Shown here piece by piece: positions 1 through 13,981 of a stretch of DNA of 64,000 nucleotides; within the stretch, counting starts at the first letter, position 1; every line of letters starts with the position of its first letter. Where the stretch lies: positions 62,001 through 126,000 of the forward strand of contig JARCOQ010000189.1 of the NCBI GenBank assembly GCA_029207755.1, in the 5' to 3' direction. The stretch is from Chamaea fasciata (Eukaryota > Chordata > Aves > Passeriformes > Sylviidae). The notes under the pieces were generated by a model. That model ran no database searches. It saw nothing but the letters and a program-made list of their open reading frames with translations, and had not been told where the DNA came from. The translations under genes and the position numbers were made by a program.

Positions 1-2380
1 GGAAAAGCCATTAATATAATGAGAAGGAAAAAAAAAGTGGAGAGATTTTAGGTCCCAACAAACCATGAACATGTTGCAGTCACTGTGGCAGTGCAGGAGT
101 TCTGCTAATTTCTAATAGTGAAGAAGTTAGCCAACAGAGATTGCATCTGGTTAGAGATTTCAAGACTAAACAAGTGCCAGGTGTCATGGGCCCTTACTGT
201 CAAATCCATTTTAGCCTTCAAACTCAAGAGCTTAGTCATGGTGTGTATTTTCTTTGATCCAGATACTGTCAAAAAATGAGAAAATACAATTTTGTTGCTA
301 GTGTTTAGTGTTTTTCAGCAAATGTTTTCTATGTAAATGTGCACGTTTATTACCTGAATGTATTTTAATTTGATTCATTATTTATAAATTAGCTCACGTA
401 TCATTGGCCTGCAGAAATTGTTGTAGATCTGTATCAAGACGTTAGTAGAGGTGAGCTAGTGGCAAAGTGTTCTGGGTGACACATCCATACCTTTGAATGG
501 AGGAAAAACCAAAGGAGGCATTTTATTCTCCCATCCAGTATTTTGTGCTTTCAGTTGTAACTTGTGCAAGACAAGGCTCTGCAGTCCAGCAGCTGCACTA
601 ATCAGATTCAGCTGAAAATTAATTAGTGTCCTAGGAATACTGTCTCTTTTATTCTAGAAATTGGAAAAGAGAGTGAAGTTCTTGAGAGAAGGTGTTTCTG
701 GAAATGACAGTGGAAGTCTGTATAAATACATCTAATATTCTAGGCTTTGTACTTGCACCTCTTTCTATATGTTTCTAACAGTTAATCAGGACAGACATAA
801 TCTGGAAGATAAATAGGAAAGTGAATTCCTGTCTTTTTGCACCTATCCTGGTGTAAGACAGTTGTGTGACAATGGGGTTATTTCTTACAGGAGGCCTAGG
901 CCTACAGCCTACCTATTGTGTCTAGCAATGTTAGCAATGCTCTGTTATGTTTATATTATGTCTAGGAATTAGTTAACTTTCTAAAAGGCAATGCTACTGA
1001 ACTTTGAACTGGACTTGAGGGCTTTTCTGTCAACCAATAGAGTCTCTTCTTTGCTTAAGGCACTTAAGGCATATTTTGACTTTGTCTACAGCTAAAGCCA
1101 ATCAAGAGCCTGAGTTTAAGAGCAGGGAAGGGCTGTGCACTTTCCTTAGGATTTAGCTGCTTTCTCTTGTCTCTTTCTCAATTTGTCCTAAGCTGGGGCA
1201 GCCGAAACTTTTGGCAAGGGGAAGATGCAGTAAAAGGCTTTAGGCTGTGCCTTTATGTTGTATCTGTGTACAGGAAGATGGAAAAGGTAATGGTTAGAGT
1301 GAATTAGCTGCTGTTTTGAGCTACTGTAGCTGGGCTTTCAGAAGCCTGCTTCTGGTTAAATGTTTGCAAGGCTAGTCCTGGAGATTCTTTCTGGATGAAG
1401 GCTGCTGTGGACTCTTCATTTGGGAGTAAGTCAAATCTTTGAAACCAAAACTAAAAACTCCTATAAAACAGGTATTTCTATTGACAGGCAAGTTTTTAAT
1501 CCTTGTTTCTTTTTGTTGTTATTGCTGTTTGTTTGGTTTTCTTTAGTCGGTTCTTCAAATCTTGGAATTCTCAGGTGCATAAACTCAGGATTATTGTTTT
1601 AAGATCTGTCCCCATTTAGAAGCAGTGCCTTTTTTAGGTGTGGTCAACTTGTGCATCTTGCTTGGTCTAGTTTTCAACGGGTAATAATTTACTCTTTCTC
1701 CATTTTTCTTTCCTACTTACCCAGGCACTGCATGATGCTTCAAATGAGTTTGGTATTTCTACTGGTGGCTTCTTTAGAATTGACTGTGAGTTTTTTGTCT
1801 GAGGTTTTTAGAATGACCCTAGGAGCTCTAACAGCAGCTTCCTTCCTTGCAAAGAAGACTCATTTCACAGCAGTAATCTCTGAATATCTTGTTGGGGAGA
1901 CCTTACTTTCCTTGGTACTAGGTAAGGGGTAGGAAAAACTCTTCTCCTCTGCAGCAATCCACAGTTTTTGATGACTTCCAACTGACTCAGTTAGCTCAGA
2001 ACTGGAATTTCTTCCAAAAGTGAATTGAACAACAGGGCTGTTAATTTATGGTACTGCCGCTCTGCCTAATAGTGACTTGCCTAAAAAAGTCTCCCATAGT
2101 AGTTTAATCCTGTTTAGTGAAAAACAGACAGTTTTTTGCCGTGTTCTTATTACCTTCTTTGGGTGGTTTGGAGTCTTAGAAGCTTATCGAGCATCTCCCT
2201 TAAATTTTCCCTCTTAAATCTAATAAAAAAACCCAAAACCCAAACAATTGCTCTCCAGCTGTTGACTTGACACTGCAGGAATGTTTTGGGATTGGATCAC
2301 AGTGGAGACTTCAGGACATACATTATGAAATCAAACACTGCATTTTTCTGTGTAGGTTCTTTTCTCCTTTATATCGCAAC

Positions 2381-2860
2381 CAGAGAAGCTCCTGCAGCAG
2401 CGCAAGTGCATCTCCTAGCCCGGGAAGCGAGAAATCTCTTTTTCGTCAGATCTAGTGCTCTTGCCGGCTCTTTCTTGTGGCTTGGCGCGGCAGCCGCGTG
2501 TGCTGTCTGTGCTCTGCAGAAGCAGAGAAGCTACCACAGCAGCACAAGTGTGTCTCCTAGCCCGGGAAATGAGAAATCACTTTGGAAGAAAGCAATCCTC
2601 TGCTTCCGTGTTTCTGGGTGCTGACTGGTGGGGCGAGCCGTGTGATGTCGCATGAGGGCGTGCGGTGTTCGCTGGCGGGAAGGGCGTCATGGAGAGGGGC
2701 GCTCCTCTACTCCTCTAGTGCGGTGCTTCCCTCATGAAGGAGAAAGGGCCGTGGGTGTCCTCACAGGCGACTCGAACTGAACGTGCCCGTCAGGTTCTGG
2801 GCGTGCAGGTTGCGTTTGTTGCAGAACCCCCCACAGTCTGAGCTTTTGAACTCTAGGAAA
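2381..2860. repeat. CpG-rich patch with a 142-bp-offset direct repeat
   Basis: A GC- and CpG-rich block stands out from its AT-rich surroundings. It contains two diverged copies of a roughly 60-bp segment, at about 2,381-2,440 and 2,523-2,582. They share CAGAGAAGCT near the start and TCTCCTAGCCCGGGAA further in. Downstream to 2,860 the sequence stays CpG-rich. The duplicated arrangement would suit an LTR enhancer or a CpG-rich regulatory element, but no LTR ends or target duplication are visible. The identity is unresolved. Confidence 0.45.
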
Positions 2861-3264
2861 AATGGGCGGGTTTAATAGGCTTATGAGTATTAACTTCTTT
2901 GTCCAGGGGTTGCCTAAAGCTGGTTCCTGTGCTGCTGAAGTCTCAGTTAAATGGTCAAATCACTGTGCAAAGATTTTGAAAACAATATGAAGAGTATCAG
3001 GAAGAGTGAGGTAATGGTCCAAAAATGGAGAAAGTATGTCTGAGAGCATATCTGTGACAGTGACCAGGTTGAAGTTTGGGTTTGTTCTTATTTTTAGTTT
3101 TGGCTTAAAAAATTAAGGGGAACTGAATGCATTGTGTACTTGCTTTTACTATGTATTGATAGAAGATGGAAATACAGGTTAAAAATGGAACTGTACTTTA
3201 GGAAGGCTGAAAACTTTGACCTAAATTGGACTCTAAATTTGAGATAAATTTGTAATGAAGTTGA

Positions 3265-3390
3265 ATAACGTAATATTTATAGTAGAGATGCAGTAAATGG
3301 TTTCCAGGTAAATGTGGATATTATTTAGGGAAATGGTAAAATATTTATATGCAAGTTGTTTGGATTGAAATTGGAAATAAATGGTTTATG
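3265..3390 (+). repeat. Dispersed repeat, copy 1
   Basis: This stretch resembles 4,505-4,615 in the same orientation. The shared core is AGAGATGCAGTAAATGG, followed by a CCAGGTA...TGTGGA segment, and similarity continues weakly through GCAAGT and TTTGGATT. The copies have small insertions and many substitutions, so the duplication is old or the two are members of a dispersed family I cannot name. Confidence 0.5.
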
Positions 3391-3439
3391 AAGTAGATCA
3401 GATCTTTGGAGGAAATGTAGATGATTCTCTTAGCTAAAT

Positions 3440-3850
3440 CAGAGAGGGTTGGCAGCAGAATGAAATGGATGGGATTTTGGTTGAATTTTTATCACTGGTA
3501 GCAATGGTAGCCTGTGTCGTGGTACTGCTAATAGGGGTAGTCATATTCCTGGGTTCTGCATCTGTTTCCCAGGAGACAGCAGTGGTGGGAATGTTTGGGT
3601 GCCAGGCTGTTGCTGTGGTCATAATGGGCTGCTGTCCATGGAGTGTTGGGGGCGCCAGGCGGTTGCTGTGGCCCCAGTGGGCTCCTGGTGTGTTTGGGGT
3701 CAGTGTGCAGTGCTGGGCACGGCCCTGGGCAGAGCAGCCTCGTGCCTGAGGGCAGGGGGAGGCCGCAGGAGGCTCTGGAGGATCAGCTGCGCCAGGGAAG
3801 CCCTTCTGCCACCAGGAAAGCCCTTCTGTCACCAGGCCTGTGATGGTGGG
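3440..3850. other. GC-rich patch with short direct duplications
   Basis: A local GC-rich interval in AT-rich DNA. It holds two related segments 53 bp apart (about 3,599 and 3,652, sharing GCCAGGC and GTTGCTGTGG). It also holds a roughly 20-bp tandem pair near 3,795-3,835 that shares AAGCCCTTCTG followed by CACCAGG. Short frames open on both strands here because of the composition; none resembles a protein. It may be a degenerate minisatellite. Confidence 0.4.
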
Positions 3851-4504
3851 TGAGTTACTCGTACCCTGTGACCCAACCAGAATGCAAAACTTTTAACTTG
3901 CAGTCAGGCCTTAAAACAAGGTTTTTTTTCTTTCTAGATGTTGCTGAAACATTGTACAAATGCAGTAAGCCATGTCTGTGTTAGAATATCCTCCTTTCCT
4001 CATTGTTTGACCCACGTTATTTTTAGTGCAATAGCATTGTATCTGTCAAAAAGAGTGTTCTAGAAATAAGTTGCTGTCATGGTGCAATGCAGTTTCTAAA
4101 TGACATAGCAGGTATTTGAGACATGTTCTGGTACTAATGACAGCTTTTTTCCTGAAATGATTTCTTTAGGGTTCTTGTAGGTAGAAATAAGTGTTCTTTC
4201 AGCTTTAATGAAATGTTCTCGGAAGATGGTGTTGGGCCTAGACAGGCTTGACTTGTGTCATGAGGTCATTCAGGGCTCGGATGCACTGCAAGTGATTGCA
4301 TTTGTCATTTTCCTCTTAATTTCTGAGCCACAGAACAGACTCATTTAAAGAGTTTTAAGCAACAATTGTTTAAGAGACTTACAGATTTATTTTGCATTAT
4401 GGCTGTGATTGTGTGCAATGATCTGGTTCTGTTCCTTAACCCCCAGGGGAAATGTGAATCATTCTGGGCTGAATCCATAATTTGTAATTAACTTTCAGTT
4501 GTGA

Positions 4505-4615
4505 GAAAGATAACATTTACGCTAGAGATGCAGTAAATGGTTTTCCAGGTAGTTGTGGACCTTACAATGAAAGTGCAAGTTACTTATCTGCAAGATATTT
4601 GGATTCCAGATAGGA
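4505..4615 (+). repeat. Dispersed repeat, copy 2
   Basis: Partner of the 3,265-3,390 segment, sharing the AGAGATGCAGTAAATGG core and the following blocks about 1.24 kb downstream. No terminal features (target duplication, poly-A, inverted ends) are visible that would define an element. Confidence 0.5.
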
Positions 4616-7600
4616 GCAAGTCTTAGTAACGTGCAGTAGAAAGGTCATGGTAATGGATATTTATTTTCTAGCCCAAAGCTCGCATCATCTCTTGTGAGCC
4701 TGGCAGCCAGACTGTGTTGTGTAGGTTATCAGGCTTCTGAAGTGATATCCCATTTGATAACTGCAGGGAGGAACTCTGATTTATTATCAGTGTAGTTTCT
4801 CAGTGTCTTCATTACAAGAATCTGTGTCTCTGGTTCTGTTTTTGCAGTTGTTCTGATCATAGCAAGAAACTAGTCATAAGTTGTGCCTCCTTTAGCTCTG
4901 AGCTGTCACAAATCTTAATTCTAGCCATGTGGAATTGTTGTGGCAATTGTCTCTAGTTACTATTGTTCAGCTAAAGTTACTGGCATTTGGCTTTTTTGCT
5001 GCCTTAACCTGCTTTTCTTCTAGCAATGCTTTGCAATTAAATAATGATTCTTTTCTCCCCTTCCCTGTACACTCTGCCCTCTGCATAAATACTGAGTTGG
5101 AAAAAATGTGTCATATTTTACTGTGACTTTGCATGGTACAGGTGACTCTCTTAAAAGACTTGCTTCTCTGTAGTGCAGCAGGTAATGTTTTGTACTGCAT
5201 ATGTAAGGTGAAAGGGTTCAAAATTTTCTTTTGGCCAACTTTGTGGATGATTTCTGCCAGTAAATCGTGCGGAGAAGGATTTTGTTGTGTATGCAAGTTC
5301 CAAGCTTTATTGTCCTGAAAAAAATGGTGATTCTACCTGTATTAGAGTTCAGGCTGGCTTAGTCCATGATTTCTTAAAATATTCACATCAGTCCTGTATT
5401 TTTACTGTATTAGAAATGAGTGTCTGTGTAGTGGGCTGAAAACATTTGTTTAACTTTACTTTAGAATCCCTCAGATCTTTGGTGTGGTTCCTTGAAGTTT
5501 GATCATGTTTTTTGTAACAGCAATTTTGTAACCTGGTGTAATTACCAACAGAAAAGCTGGCAGAGTTAAGCTTGGTTTTAGTCTACTTGTTGGTAGAGGG
5601 GACTCGATTTCCTCCATCTTCCAGTATGCTTTGTATCTACCATAAAAAACAGGGCGCTGTAGGTCAGGGTGAACAGGACTCCTGAAATAGCAGCAAACAA
5701 ACACCTTTTCTGTAGGCGGGAGGGAAGCTGCATGCTAGTGCAAGATGACCCTGCAGTTACTGGGTACTTTGTGCTGTCAATAAACGAATTCTAGTGACAG
5801 GAGATTGTGTAAATCCAGTTTTCATAGGCATATGGCTGCACTTGAAGTGTCTCTTGAAGTACTGTGTGGAGTCTTCATGTAGGGAAATTTCCTTTCTCCT
5901 AATGTATTTTTTATTTCTTTTAACACTAAAAGAAGGTTTTCACATGTGTTTTAAAGCATTTGTCAGAATGGATTTATTTGAGAGTGTGAATTAGAGAAGC
6001 CAGTTCCCCAGTAACCTCCTTCATAAGGAAGCTGCAATCTGTCTCTCTATTCACTTAGAGAGAATTCATAAGAAATTCATTTTTCAGCAATAAGCTTTTT
6101 AACTGACTTTTCTTTCTTCTCGGTATTATATTAGAACAATAAAACAAGATCACTTAACATTCGGTCCTATTCAGATAGTAGTAAAGTGCAATGGGCATAT
6201 CAGTGGTGGCATCAAATTTATTCCAAAGGAGAGGCTGTTTTAGATAGTTTTATGTAATATGAGATTGAGGAAATAATAAAACACGGGTACTTCTATTAAA
6301 ATTTTCTCTGAAGATGCTCCAAAAGTATGAAGAGCCATCCCTCTGTCCCTTAACATAGGAAAAGAAAGGAAAGTTGGTAGAGGAGCTTCCAGAGAGTAAT
6401 GGAGAGATTGAGAGCAAGTTGGCAGTGAGTGAAATGGATAGGTTTTGGCTGACTCTTCACTTTTGCTGCCAGGGATTTTCTTTAATTTCAGGATGAACCG
6501 TGGACAATTCACACTGACAGCTCAAAAGACTGTTGCTGCAGGAGAATGACTGAGCATTCTTGGAAAAATTCTGATCTTAAAAACCAGAATTTGCAATAAT
6601 ATCTAAACTTAAAACATTTTATCTTCCTTTTTGATTCAGTTTGTATTAATTGTTGTCATAAATCCTAGTGTACTCACCAGAGACTATTTGAATGTGTTAT
6701 CTGGAAAATCCCTCATACCTTCCTGAACAGGCCAACTGTAGAGCCAATGTCTCCTGCTTTTGGTGGCATTTAGGGAATCTAAAAGAAGTTCTGACCAAGG
6801 CCAGGGGGAAATGGTGATTTCTCGAAAATATAAACCAAAGGGGTTTTCATGCCAAGCCTTGTATGCTTCTCTTGGAGCAGAATGACAGTCAGCCTCCTCC
6901 TTTAAACCAACAGAAAGCAATATTCATGTTAAGCAGTGTATTTTTATTTTTCATGAGTTGCAGTTAATGACAGTAATGTGTTATTATCAGAGTGATAATA
7001 ATACAAATTACCTTTAAAAGAAATCTTGTCATTAGTGTTATGCTGCAGAGTTGAGCAGGTTATGCTAAATATTTGTTTGCTTAGATGCAGGATAGAGTGA
7101 TGCTGGACTCTTATAAAAATACTTGTAGATATTTATAACAAACACTTTCAGTTGCTCAGTTCCATCAAATGTCTAATTTTCTACTGCAGCTGGAAATTTC
7201 TTCTGTAATTCCAGCATGTTCAGTGCAGCTATTCACATGAAATTTCATGTATGGAGTACTGTTGTGAAGAGCATGTCATTAAAAAAGCTGTGGTCTGATA
7301 CCTCTTGATGAAAGCAGTGCAGAGCTGGTGGGGGGCTTCTCTGTGGGGTTGTTTGGGAATTTTCTTTGGTTCCTGGCTGTCTTTCTGCTGCATGATTGTA
7401 CAGTCAGGAATTCTGTTCAGAATGACAGGGAAACTCAGAGGTGTGTGTTGTTCATCACTCAGTAGCATCATCATCTCCTGTGGACTCTTGGCCAACATCA
7501 AACGTTGTCATCCTCTCTCTGAAACCACTGTGGTCATCATGAGCTGTAGAATTCAACTTCATGAACCTTAGGAATCTGAAATTTGGCATCCTCCTTTGTT

Positions 7601-10600
7601 TACTTAGATTTCATTCTGGTCATGGAATATCCTGCAAAGCCCATATAATTTAGGGAGAGTTGTTTCAAAAGATATTTTTTTTCTTCTCTGTCATGTATTT
7701 TATCTAAGGAAAGAATGCCTCTCTCAGCTGGGTCATTTAGAAGTCACATTAAATATTCTTATGTAAGAGGGAGAAATTAAGTATTTTCAGTCTGTTCTGT
7801 CAGCATGTTATTCCATTCCATTACTGAAAGGAAAATGCTTCATAGTTCACTAACCTGTCTGGATGCCGCTGTGGGAAATTAACCTTGTAAATCAGCGAGC
7901 ATTCTCTGGAGCCACCTGATTCCTGGATTCTCTCAGTTTCTTGTTACAAATTGCACGGCATGAGATCACCTGTAGGAAAAATTGTGTAGGGAAGGTGGTC
8001 CTGCAACAGCAGCAGTGTTTGTTTGTTGTGCACCTTGGGCAGGAGCTGTATGTGTGCCCAGCTCTGCCCTCCACACCCTGCTCGAGCGGGTCACACACCC
8101 ACTGTGTGAATCCAACAAATAAATGCCACTGTATCTTCCTCATATAGGACAGTGAAGCCTGTGGAGATCATGCTGGTTTCTTAGAGGGGTTATAATCAGC
8201 TTTTGATGAAAAGAGAAAAAAACAGTGCCTATTTTGAGCCATTGCTTTTAGTTTTGTTTGTGTTGTCTTGCGTGCTGGGCATTAAACTGTCTGCTTCAGA
8301 GAGTCGTTTTTTCATTTGTTGTTGCTGTGCTTGTTCTGCTTATGTGAATTCTTGATGGATGTTATTTAAATTCGGGTTTGAAAAATGAAAAATACTGAGG
8401 AATCTTTTGAAAGATTTATATTAACTTACAGCGATGTGCAAGTGAAAGATTGCATTTCTCAGCAGAAATACTTTGTGCCTAGGCATGAATGTTTGCATGC
8501 CTGCTTTGCAAGGTTTGGTATGCATGAAATAATTTGAAATGGATGTAGTTATTTTATTCCCATATGACTCTTAGGAAAAATTTTTGCTCTTTTCTGTTAT
8601 CCATTTGCAATATAAAGCTTGGTTTCTTAGGTTTTCTTAGTAAGGATAAATGAAGAATTAACAAGGGCTCATTATCTTAGGAAATATGTGATTGTTCTTG
8701 CTGTGTTTGAGTCTTGCTAATAAACATGAGATGGAGGTACTCGTAAGCCACAGAGTGAAAATTCCAGAATAATTGTGGACTTGCAGGTCCCCCTTGCTCA
8801 GTCAGTTAGGTGAGGTGTGTATGCTCCTGGCTGTAAGCATAGTACTGTTGCTTAAATTAGTAAGCTCATTCAAATGTTAAATGCCTTGATCAGTTTGAAC
8901 TGAAGCATTTGTTAGGAGGAACATCAGCTCAGAGGAAAAACTCCCATAATTTTTCCTGTTTGGGGGGTGGGAAGTTGCTTAATCCATTTCATAATACAGT
9001 GTGCACTGCAAAATAAGGCAACAGCTGTACTGTGCTTACCTCTGCATAATCTAAAATTTATAAGGAAATAGTTTTATTTCTATATTAACTTGCAGGCATA
9101 CTGAGTAACGTAACAAAATCTGTTGCATTTATCAGTCTAACCAGAAAGTATTAAGACTGTCATACTGATGTATAGTGCCTAATCAAAGGAAGAACACCCA
9201 GTTTCAGATTAAGATCATTAACACTTCGATGTTTTGTGCGACAATAAATCTTCAATGCATCCGAAGTTCTTTGATATTCCAGTGCAACAATAATCCCCTA
9301 GTGGTTTTACTAGGATAATTTTATTATTCCTTTCTTCTCAAAGATGATTTGAAAAGCAAATTATAATTATTATATAATTCGGCATTACAATTAAAACAAA
9401 ACTTCTGAAATATAACAACATTTTGATGTTGTAAATTGTTTCACATTAAGATCAAAATAAGAAGAAAGTCAAAACAGTATCTAAGGGCTTGGGCCTTCTT
9501 ATTTTAATGAATAATTTCCAAGCCCTAGGTTGCAGATACACTTCATATTTTTTCATATAAGCATGCATGAACTTTTCTGTTGTTACATCTTTGTACTCAA
9601 AACCTTTAACTTGGCACAAAGTGTACTAGCTTTTGATGTTTCTCTTTAAGGACACACTGCATCCTTGGTGTTTAGGATTTGCCGTTCTAATTTCAACCCT
9701 AACATCAGAAATTCTGTGCAATGTAGGGTAACTTGGGCCCAGCAAAAATAGGACTATTGTGCAAAGATGTAAAAATGCCACTCTGCCCCTCCTTTAAAAA
9801 CAAACGTTATCAAGAGGTTTCTCTGCTTGGCCATACTCCTTACCATATTCTGACTGAGTCAGAAATCCTGTGAGGACTATTCAGGGAAGTCACTGAGATG
9901 AGATGCTCCTGACAGCTTATGGTTTGCTGGATTGCAAAACACATCCCGAGGTGAAATATTCACTTCACAGCAACCATCTCTCATTACTTGCATTGGTGAA
10001 ACGCTCAGTTCAAGTTTGCAGAGACTGTTTTCCTAGTTAAAATCATTTTGCTGTGAGTCAAGACCAAAAAAATTACTATAGTTCCTGATTTAGAGCAACT
10101 TAAGATATTCTTAAATAGTTTTTCAAGTTCTTTCTCCTTTTATTTCCCAAGGAAATTTGATTTCTAGAAGAATGTGATACGGTTTCCCTACAAAGCAAAT
10201 TTCTAAGCCATGAATTTGAATTTAGAAAAAATCTGAAGCTATGAATTTTGTACTAGAAACAATGTTGTATATATATCCTGTACACATCTATAATCTTTGC
10301 ACCATTTTCATAAGAGTATATGTAGCTTATTCAAGTAAAATACTGAGGAGTGAAAGAAAAATGCTTAAAGAGTTGGTGTATTTTGAGCTGAGTGGATGTG
10401 CAGTAGCATCTTTACAGAGGAAAGATCTTCCCAAGTTGCCTTACCTTCAACCTATCCTTGTTTCTTTGCAAGTTTTGTTTTAGGTCAGACAGATGTTTTA
10501 TGAAATTACTCTTTGGCTGGTGAAGTCAGCACGACTCTGAAGCAGCTGAGGGGGGAAGTGCTAATTTTGGCTTCTTGTGCAGAGCTGAAGGTTGTGCAGG

Positions 10601-11594
10601 GGGTGTTCTCAACGTGGTGCTGTTGTAGTCAGCTTCTGTGAATCTACAAGTCCCTTGGCACCACACATTCGAGTGTTTTTACTCATATATCAATGTACAG
10701 ATGGTCAAGTCGTGGGGAGGTGTTACAGAGGGAATTAAAAGAAGGCTTTTTATTAGCCCACATGTAATTTTTTTTTCTTCACATTAAAGCTATTAATGTG
10801 CTGTATCATAATACCAGTGAAACCTTTATAGACTGTTTGGTACTTGCTCTTTTCTTCCCTGAAATCTCTTAAAGAATTTTTACTATAAAAGAATCAAAAT
10901 TAGCAGTAAGTGTGTCCTTTGCTATGTCTCAGGCTACTCCAAGGTGCACAGATGTTGATGAAGCAGCTGGTAAAACAGGATGCAATCTTCAGAGGTCACA
11001 TTCACTTTTGGAAGTTTTGGGTTGATCTTTCTTGTCTTGTGACTCTGTCTTGCTTGCCAAAATCAAACTGAAGGTGCAGTGCAGATTTAAATGGAAAGAG
11101 AACATGCCTTTAAAATGAGTTAATGATAAAAGCTGACATTTAATGTCCCAACCCCCGTGTTAATGACACTTTCTAGTAAAGGCTAGAAAGCCTTGATGAT
11201 GGACTGCTTAAACAGCTATGTGCAGAGCAAAATATTGTGTGCTGTGCACTTGAAGAGGGATCAAAAACCTGCATTTTTTAATGCAGTTCAGGTTGCCATT
11301 TTTCCTCTGAGAGAATGGACCCGTTCTCCTGAAGGATTAGCCCAGGTTTAAGGCTTTGAGCTCTGTGTTTCTGTGCTCAGGTAGCCATTCTCCCAGCACT
11401 GTGGTTCTCATTGCGAAGTTGATCTAGATGACATCAGGTTTTGATTTTTGGTGGGGGAAGAAATAGCAAGGGAAGAGCAAAAGGAACAACTTGATTTTGA
11501 TGCTAAGACCAGAGAGACTGTAAAGATGGGAGTGAGGAAAGCAAACACGCTTTTCTTTCTTTGCTGTTGGTTACAGAAAAAAGCTGTCTTGATT

Positions 11595-11690
11595 TTGGGG
11601 GTTTTTTTGTTTGGTTGGTTGGGTTTTTTGGTTTTTGGTTTTGGTCTTTATTTTGTTTGGTTTTGTTTTTTTCTCCTGGCTTTCAGTTAA
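11595..11690 (+). repeat. T/G-rich low-complexity tract
   Basis: About 95 bp made almost only of T and G in runs such as GGTTTTTTGG and GTTTGGTTTTG. It is simple sequence without a fixed repeat unit. A similar, shorter tract lies at about 21,270-21,316. Confidence 0.75.
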
Positions 11691-13923
11691 TGACTTAGGT
11701 AAACCTCAGTCTCAATGTCGTGCCTAGCTAAAATACTTGGAATAACTGTGGGATAACCAGATCTAAAACATGTCTTAAGAGAGCAATGGAAGGCATTAGG
11801 AAATAAATAATCTAGAAGTGGGAATGAAAAATGTTAATTCTGGGATGCTGGGGTAATGACAGCAGGCAAGTTATAAAATGAACTGAAAAATCTTTTGTAT
11901 TTTAGACTTGTTTCATTGAGTACTTGGAATTTGATCACTGGCTGAAGAATGCACTGGTTTCTCTTTTGGGTAGATGATTTGCAGTATAAGACCATGTGTG
12001 ATGAATGATGGTCAGAGGTGGAGGGAGGACTAGGTCAAAGGATAATCAATGACAGGAATGAAGAAAAGGACAAAACCAACAAGCATAACTATTGAAAGGA
12101 TATGATGCTATAAGCTTGGATCTAAGGCATTACTTTGCTAAGTTCTATTAATATTTATTTTGTTAAGCACACAATAAACACCATTTGTAGGAACCATTCT
12201 CATTATGGTAAAGGATCTATTTTTCATTCCTTAATAAGATTAGTTCTGTTTCCTCTCCTTTTCTCTATTGCTGTGCTTTGATTCTGGCGTTTTTGCACTT
12301 GAAACGACTTCAGTTAAAGGGCAACGAAGGATTTTTTAACCTTTCTAAAGATCATGACAGTGTCCCACAATTAATTTTAGTAACTAATAATAATATTGCA
12401 TGTATCCAGTGGAAATGAAAAGGTTGCATTGTGATTTTTGTGTAGCATGAGGTGATGTTGAAAACAGCAGTTGGAATACAGTTTGCAAAAGCAAAACTGT
12501 ATCTTAGAACTGTCAAACAATATAGAATTCCTTAAATATCTTTATCCTGTATAAAGTTAAGGTGTGGTATTCAGTGAAGTTAGTGGAAATTGGAGGGATT
12601 TGCTACTGTACAATCTCGTGCCTATTGCAATTAGAAGAATAATGAGATTTTAGTAAATCAAAACGTAGTTTTCATTCAGTTTGGACTTGGATATGTAAAT
12701 TACTCATGTTGAAAAAAAAATGGATTAGAGATTGTAAATGTTTAGAAGCTGAAGTATATTCCCTGCTTTGGCTATAAATAAGGAATATCATACACAAAAT
12801 GAATTATTCTGAACGCCCGTTGGAGGCCTTCGGAGTTAACCTTACAGGGCTCATGGTATCAAAACTGGGAGGAACTATCCTGTATCTTTTCTCTTAATTA
12901 TTGTTCGTTAGAACTTTTATTATTATGGATTACTCAAATAATCCACAGGAATAATAGAATAGGCATGATGATAGGATGATATGGCAGTATTTTTTTTTGA
13001 TAATTATTCTATTATGCTCCATGACTTGAGAAAGGAAAATATTTAAATTATCAATCATATTCTTGAACTAAATCTTGATATCAGTACGGAAGGCTACACA
13101 TGATTTCAAATGTATGACCTTTGACTGTATGTTTAAAATACGTTAATTATAAGTACATAAAAATATTCCAAAGACAATAACCATGGTAATTGTAGTTAAT
13201 GAATTCAGTCTTTTGGAGTGGATAAATTAAGCAAGCAGAGAAAAACTAATGAGGAAGCATTCACAGAATGCAGAAATTGTGCCTAATGCGATGTAAACAA
13301 TTATAGGCCCTATCCTTTATCTACTTTATAATGTTAAATAAGGCAAAAAGTTAAACCCAAGCATGTTAATAGAGCACAAAATTCATCTAATTAAATATTC
13401 TGAAGATAAATTATAAGGTGGGTTCAGTGGCACTCAAACTGGCACCAAGCAAACTAATAACAAGGCCAAAACCTCTGGGGAGAGTAGTGAAAGGTCCCAA
13501 GGTTTTTTGTGGAGAGTTACAATGAAAAGTGTGTTTACAAACTTAAGTCTCATGTTGGCAGCTGCTCTAATTCTCTAGACTCCATCCATTTCCCCAGTGC
13601 AGTGTTTTGGTGGACACATGGTTATCATCTAAATAATCTTGGACTTCCTCCTAATTGTTCTGACTTTTTTTTCTGTGTGAGAGAGACAATTCTGGGCCAG
13701 GCATTGTTCCCCTTGCTCTGGTTTTCATGGCTCTGCTCTAGTACTTTTATGTGGTGTCCACTATACTCAGAAGATCAGGGAAATGTCTTCTTTTTGGCAG
13801 TATTTCCTAAATTGAATGTCTATCATATATTGGTCAGGCAGACCTGGAATTTTTAAGACAGGATAACCCACTTGGTTTGCCTAGTAGCTTGGAAGATAAT
13901 AAACGTGATGAACAAATCTCCAG

Positions 13924-13981
13924 TAACTCTAAATGGAGTTACCTGGATATACTAACTCTAAATGGAGTTACCTGGATATAC
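13924..13981 (+). repeat. 29-bp tandem duplication
   Basis: Two identical 29-bp units abut at 13,924-13,952 and 13,953-13,981. Each contains a small inverted repeat with 6-bp arms (TAACTC ... GAGTTA) around a 6-nt centre. The exact identity suggests a recent local duplication. No function is indicated. Confidence 0.85.

Noticed and set aside
8040..8150. LTR 3' part with AATAAA at 8,118-8,123
   Set aside because: A GC-rich stretch followed by AATAAA is suggestive, but there are no LTR ends, target duplication or second feature to support it.
13509..13856. 115-codon + strand frame as an exon
   Set aside because: No recognisable domain, unremarkable composition and no supporting splice or conservation context; this length is expected by chance in 25 kb.
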